A stretch of DNA of 9,359 nt from Gracilibacillus alcaliphilus. Its GTDB lineage: Bacteria > Bacillota > Bacilli > Bacillales > Amphibacillaceae. Below the pieces are notes generated by a model. The model searched no databases. It was not told the DNA's origin and was given only the letters and a program-made list of their open reading frames with translations. The stretch covers positions 1 through 9,359 of the forward strand of contig NZ_JAFBFA010000065.1 in the NCBI RefSeq assembly GCF_016909015.1. The letters are read 5' to 3'. The position numbers were made by a program, and so were the translations under genes. Below are positions 7,293 to 9,359 of this stretch, in pieces (position 1 is the first letter of the stretch; every line of letters begins with the position of its first letter).

Positions 7293-7556
7293 ATGGAAAA
7301 TAAGGGAAATAAAATATTAATTCATGCTAGTAGTACTTGGTTTGCACCTATACTAGTTTCCATTATCACATATTTTATTATCTCAGATCGAGTAATTAAA
7401 AGCTTATCGTTACAGGTTTTCGATATCCTATTATTGGATCATGCTATGATTAAAACTAATTATTCTTCCGTTAACAAGAGATTAAAATGGATATCAAATG
7501 AAGGCTTGGTCCCTAACTATTATTCCACGTTTAACTATGAGGAGAGAGTTCTATGA
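7293..7556 (+). CDS. small hypothetical protein, DUF4870-like N-terminus, probably chimeric
   Basis: An 87-residue ORF with an excellent ribosome binding site (AAGGAG). Residues about 9-40 (HASSTWFAPILVSIITYFIISD, then KSLSLQ) resemble the first membrane hairpin of small DUF4870-type proteins, in which 'HAS-WFAP', a membrane helix, 'SD-VK-LS-Q' is a usual opening. The second membrane half that should follow is absent. From about residue 46 the protein turns polar (NYSSVNKRLKWISNEGLVP) and I do not recognise it. That suggests a deletion fusion or an unknown domain. Its TGA overlaps the next gene's ATG as ATGA (7553-7556), so it may mainly serve translational coupling to the acyltransferase. 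Function unknown. Confidence 0.55.
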   Translation: MENKGNKILIHASSTWFAPILVSIITYFIISDRVIKSLSLQVFDILLLDHAMIKTNYSSVNKRLKWISNEGLVPNYYSTFNYEERVL

Positions 7557-8674
7557 AGACCTATAGTAATGAGAGATTGCCCTCAGTTACCAAAAAAACG
7601 CGTCTTGTTTTTCTTGATAATATAAAAGTCGCTCTTATACTGTTGGTTGTTGCTCATCATGCAGGCCAAGCTTACGGGGCGACGGATTATTGGCCGATTC
7701 GTAGTTCTTCACAGTCATCTATTTTAGGTCCCTTTTTTGATGTAAATGGTGCCTATTTTATGGGCTTATTCTTTTTTATCTCTGCTTATTTTTTCCCGAT
7801 CTCTGTGGATCGAAAGGGTATTCCCTACTTTTTAAAGGGGCGATTTCTGCGTCTTGGAATTCCGTTTGCATTTATGACGATTATGGTATTTGGTCCAATT
7901 ACCTACTTCGTTGATAGCCCAAACATGTCCTTTTGGCAGTATATTTTCGGTGTTTATATAGGGCAGGGTGATTTCGAGGTTGCCCATCTTTGGTTTTTGG
8001 CTCTTTTACTATCTTTTGCTGTTTGTTATGCGATTTTGCGATTGGCTATCCCTCAAACAAAAAATAATACGGAAAGTGTCACAAAATCACTTGGGCACAG
8101 AGCATTACTCATCTTTGCTTTGCTTTTGGCAGTCGTAAATTATATCATTCGGATTTGGTTTCCAGTTGGACAATGGGTGGATATATTACCGTTTATGCCT
8201 GTAGAAATCGGACGTCTCCCGCAGTACCTTAGCTTTTTTATTATGGGTGTCTTCGCCTATCGCCGTAATTGGTTACATTCATTACCGACTAGAATCGGTA
8301 TCGTTTGGTTAATCATTGGAATAGCAGCTGCTGTATTGCACTATCTAAATACATTAACGGGTATGCTTCCGGCATCTTTTAATATTTGGCCCATTTTAGA
8401 AGCCTTTATTGGTGTAGGATTTATCACAGGTTTGTTAGTTATCTGTCGGGATTTTTGGAATAGACGCGGAAAATTGCTGACATTCATGGCTGATAACGCG
8501 TATACAGTTTATCTCATTCACATTATTATTGTTTATCTACTTCAGGGAATTATGGGAGAAATATATATGGCTCCTTTCATTAAATTTATCATTGTATCAA
8601 TCGTAGGAATGATTCTTAGTTTTGTCATCAGTCACTTTATTCGAAAGATTCCATTTGTAAAGATGATTCTATAA
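7553..8674 (+). CDS. family-3 membrane acyltransferase (OpgC/OafA-like)
   Basis: A 373-residue polytopic membrane protein with about ten hydrophobic segments, matching Acyltransferase_3 proteins that move acetyl, succinyl or similar groups onto surface polysaccharides, lipids or other small molecules. The first helix carries the expected His (LVVAHHAGQAYG, His35/His36) just after LDNIKVALILL. FFFISAYFF and the basic GRFLRLGIPF loop follow, then the conserved AHLWFLALLLSF. The C-terminal DNAYTVYLIHIIIVYLLQ matches the family's closing helix. Length is normal and the frame intact. GGAG (7541-7544) sits eight bases before ATG, which overlaps the previous ORF's stop. The substrate cannot be told; no glycan genes are adjacent. 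It lies between two topB sequences, so it is probably acquired cargo. Confidence 0.85.
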   Translation: MKTYSNERLPSVTKKTRLVFLDNIKVALILLVVAHHAGQAYGATDYWPIRSSSQSSILGPFFDVNGAYFMGLFFFISAYFFPISVDRKGIPYFLKGRFLRLGIPFAFMTIMVFGPITYFVDSPNMSFWQYIFGVYIGQGDFEVAHLWFLALLLSFAVCYAILRLAIPQTKNNTESVTKSLGHRALLIFALLLAVVNYIIRIWFPVGQWVDILPFMPVEIGRLPQYLSFFIMGVFAYRRNWLHSLPTRIGIVWLIIGIAAAVLHYLNTLTGMLPASFNIWPILEAFIGVGFITGLLVICRDFWNRRGKLLTFMADNAYTVYLIHIIIVYLLQGIMGEIYMAPFIKFIIVSIVGMILSFVISHFIRKIPFVKMIL

Positions 8675-8702
8675 AATTAGGTCTTACCAAAACCTGTGCT
8701 AA

Positions 8703-9181
8703 GGAGTAACGCAAATCGCTCAAGGTACATTAAAAAAACAAGCCTTTATTAGTGAAATCAAGCTAAAAAAGTAGTTCCTCAAGTCAAGTCAAGCGGTGCT
8801 AAGTATAAACATGCTAATATGACCGGCACAAAATGTTCGAAATGCGGTAAGTTGATGCTGGAAGTCAACGGCAAGAAAGGCCGTATGCTGGTTTGTCAGG
8901 ATCGTGAGTGCGGTGAGCGCAAGCCGATTGCCAAGAAGACGAATGCCCGTTGTCCTAATTGTCATAAACGAATGGAACTTCGCGGTCAAGGAAACAGCCA
9001 AACATTTTCCTGTGTATGCGGCTACCGGGAAAAGCTTTCCGCCTTTCAAAAGCGAAAGGAAAAACAAGTTGCCAATAAAGCAACTAAGCGTGATGTGAAT
9101 AAATATCTTAAGAAACAAGATGAGGGTTTTGCTAATACAGCGTTGGCGGATGCCTTAGCCAAGCTAAAAAAAGATGAATAA
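8703..9181 (+). pseudogene. topB: 3' remnant of a second, diverged topoisomerase III gene
   Basis: The C-terminal part of a TopB distinct from the copy at 3784-5975. From about 8703 the reading KEL-TQIAQGTLKKQAFISEIK matches the other copy's KLELIEKGKLKKDVFINEMK region but needs a restored base near 8707 and another frame change near 8763-8770. From there the frame is open to TAA 9179-9181, including SSGAKYKHANMTG and two zinc ribbons: CSKCG with CQDRECG, then CPNCHKRM with the CVCGYREKL block. The ATG at 8819 could open a 120-residue ORF, but no ribosome binding site stands before it. The upstream three quarters, including Toprim and the catalytic Tyr, are absent. Base composition is richer in GC than the matching part of the other copy (29/60 against 24/60 in one block), so this is a different lineage, not a fresh duplicate. 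Confidence 0.85.
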
Positions 9182-9186
9182 GAGAT

Positions 9187-9222
9187 AGATGGCACACGAT
9201 ACTGCTGCCATCTTTTCTTTTG
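9187..9222 (+). terminator. factor-independent terminator after the topB remnant
   Basis: AGATGGCA (9187-9194) and TGCCATCT (9206-9213) form an eight-base-pair stem around an 11-base loop, followed by a T-rich run TTTTCTTTT ending near 9221. It lies six bases after the remnant's stop and is probably the original terminator of the resident topB. Confidence 0.8.
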
Positions 9223-9284
9223 TAAAAAGTTCAACATGGAACCAACCTCATTGTCTGTGATAGCATGATATTGTATTAGTAAAG

Positions 9285-9314
9285 TAGACACTCCTCGAAA
9301 CTGTCCGTTATAAT
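9285..9314 (+). promoter_or_regulatory. promoter for the last, partial gene
   Basis: TAGACA (9285-9290, five of six to TTGACA) and a perfect TATAAT (9309-9314) are 18 bases apart. Transcription would start near 9321, about 20 bases before the ATG. If the IS reading is right, this is a promoter inside the element's left end. Confidence 0.65.
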
Positions 9315-9341
9315 AGAAAAATTAATCAACAGGAGGAGCAT

Positions 9342-9359
9342 ATGAAAACTTACAGTTAT
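9342..9359 (+). CDS. 5' end of a gene, probably IS3-family OrfA
   Basis: Only six codons (MKTYSY) are present. AGGAGGAG (9331-9338) just before the ATG is a strong ribosome binding site and the promoter upstream is good, so this is a real gene start. OrfA proteins of the IS150 group often open with MKTYS-type peptides, and the upstream sequence looks like an IS terminus, but six residues cannot prove identity. Confidence 0.55.

Larger units (their letters stand above)
9272..9359 (+). mobile_element. probable left end of a second IS3-family element, cut by the window
   Basis: TGTATTAG at 9272, then AAAGTAGACACTCC (9281-9294), resembles IS150-group IS3 termini, which begin TGTA and carry a TAGACACT core. 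An ORF starts 70 bases further in, the usual distance to orfA. The AGTAGACA core also occurs in the remnant element's left end at 6002-6009. The right end is outside the window, so this rests on pattern resemblance only. Confidence 0.45.

Noticed and set aside
8675..8702. Terminator after the acyltransferase
   Set aside because: AGGT and ACCT can pair but the stem is only four bases and no T run follows.
8789..9118. Minus-strand open frame of 109 codons opposite the topB remnant
   Set aside because: The plus strand encodes two recognisable zinc ribbons; the antisense frame shows no family and no start signal.

Overview
The window looks like part of a low-GC Firmicute chromosome, most likely Bacillaceae. 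The signs are strong GGAGG-type ribosome binding sites, a ResA/TlpA-like thioredoxin, a YibE/YibF membrane pair, a Firmicute-type topoisomerase III and IS3-family elements. The genus cannot be fixed from sequence alone.

Layout. Positions 104-628 encode a membrane-anchored TlpA/ResA-like thiol-disulfide oxidoreductase. It converges on a two-gene minus-strand operon of YibE/F-family membrane proteins (637-2522). One A/T-flanked hairpin spans both stop codons and probably terminates transcription in both directions. Divergent from the operon is an AlkC-type DNA glycosylase with a C-terminal Ig-like domain (2628-3710). DNA topoisomerase III (topB, 3784-5975) follows on the same strand, but a one-base frameshift breaks it inside the catalytic Toprim motif.

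From topB to about 9181 the region is disturbed. Just behind topB lies a decayed, internally deleted IS3-family element (about 5997-6947). A gene-poor stretch of about 330 bp follows, then a small membrane-protein ORF that looks chimeric, overlapping by ATGA with a family-3 membrane acyltransferase (7553-8674). Directly after that is a second, diverged copy of the topB 3' end (about 8703-9181), frameshifted in its upstream part but with both zinc ribbons intact. It has its own terminator. The window closes with what is probably the left end of another IS3-family element and the first six codons of its OrfA.

Main inference: a diverged topB plus accessory cargo (IS remnant, small ORF, acyltransferase) was inserted into, or recombined with, the resident topB, whose 3' end survives downstream of the cargo. 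GC content falls from about 47% to about 32% within the first 300 bp of the upstream topB, which fits a mosaic gene with a resident 5' end and a foreign body. The upstream copy was later damaged by the frameshift, so this locus may encode no working TopB. I saw no tRNA, rRNA, CRISPR array or recognisable defence system.
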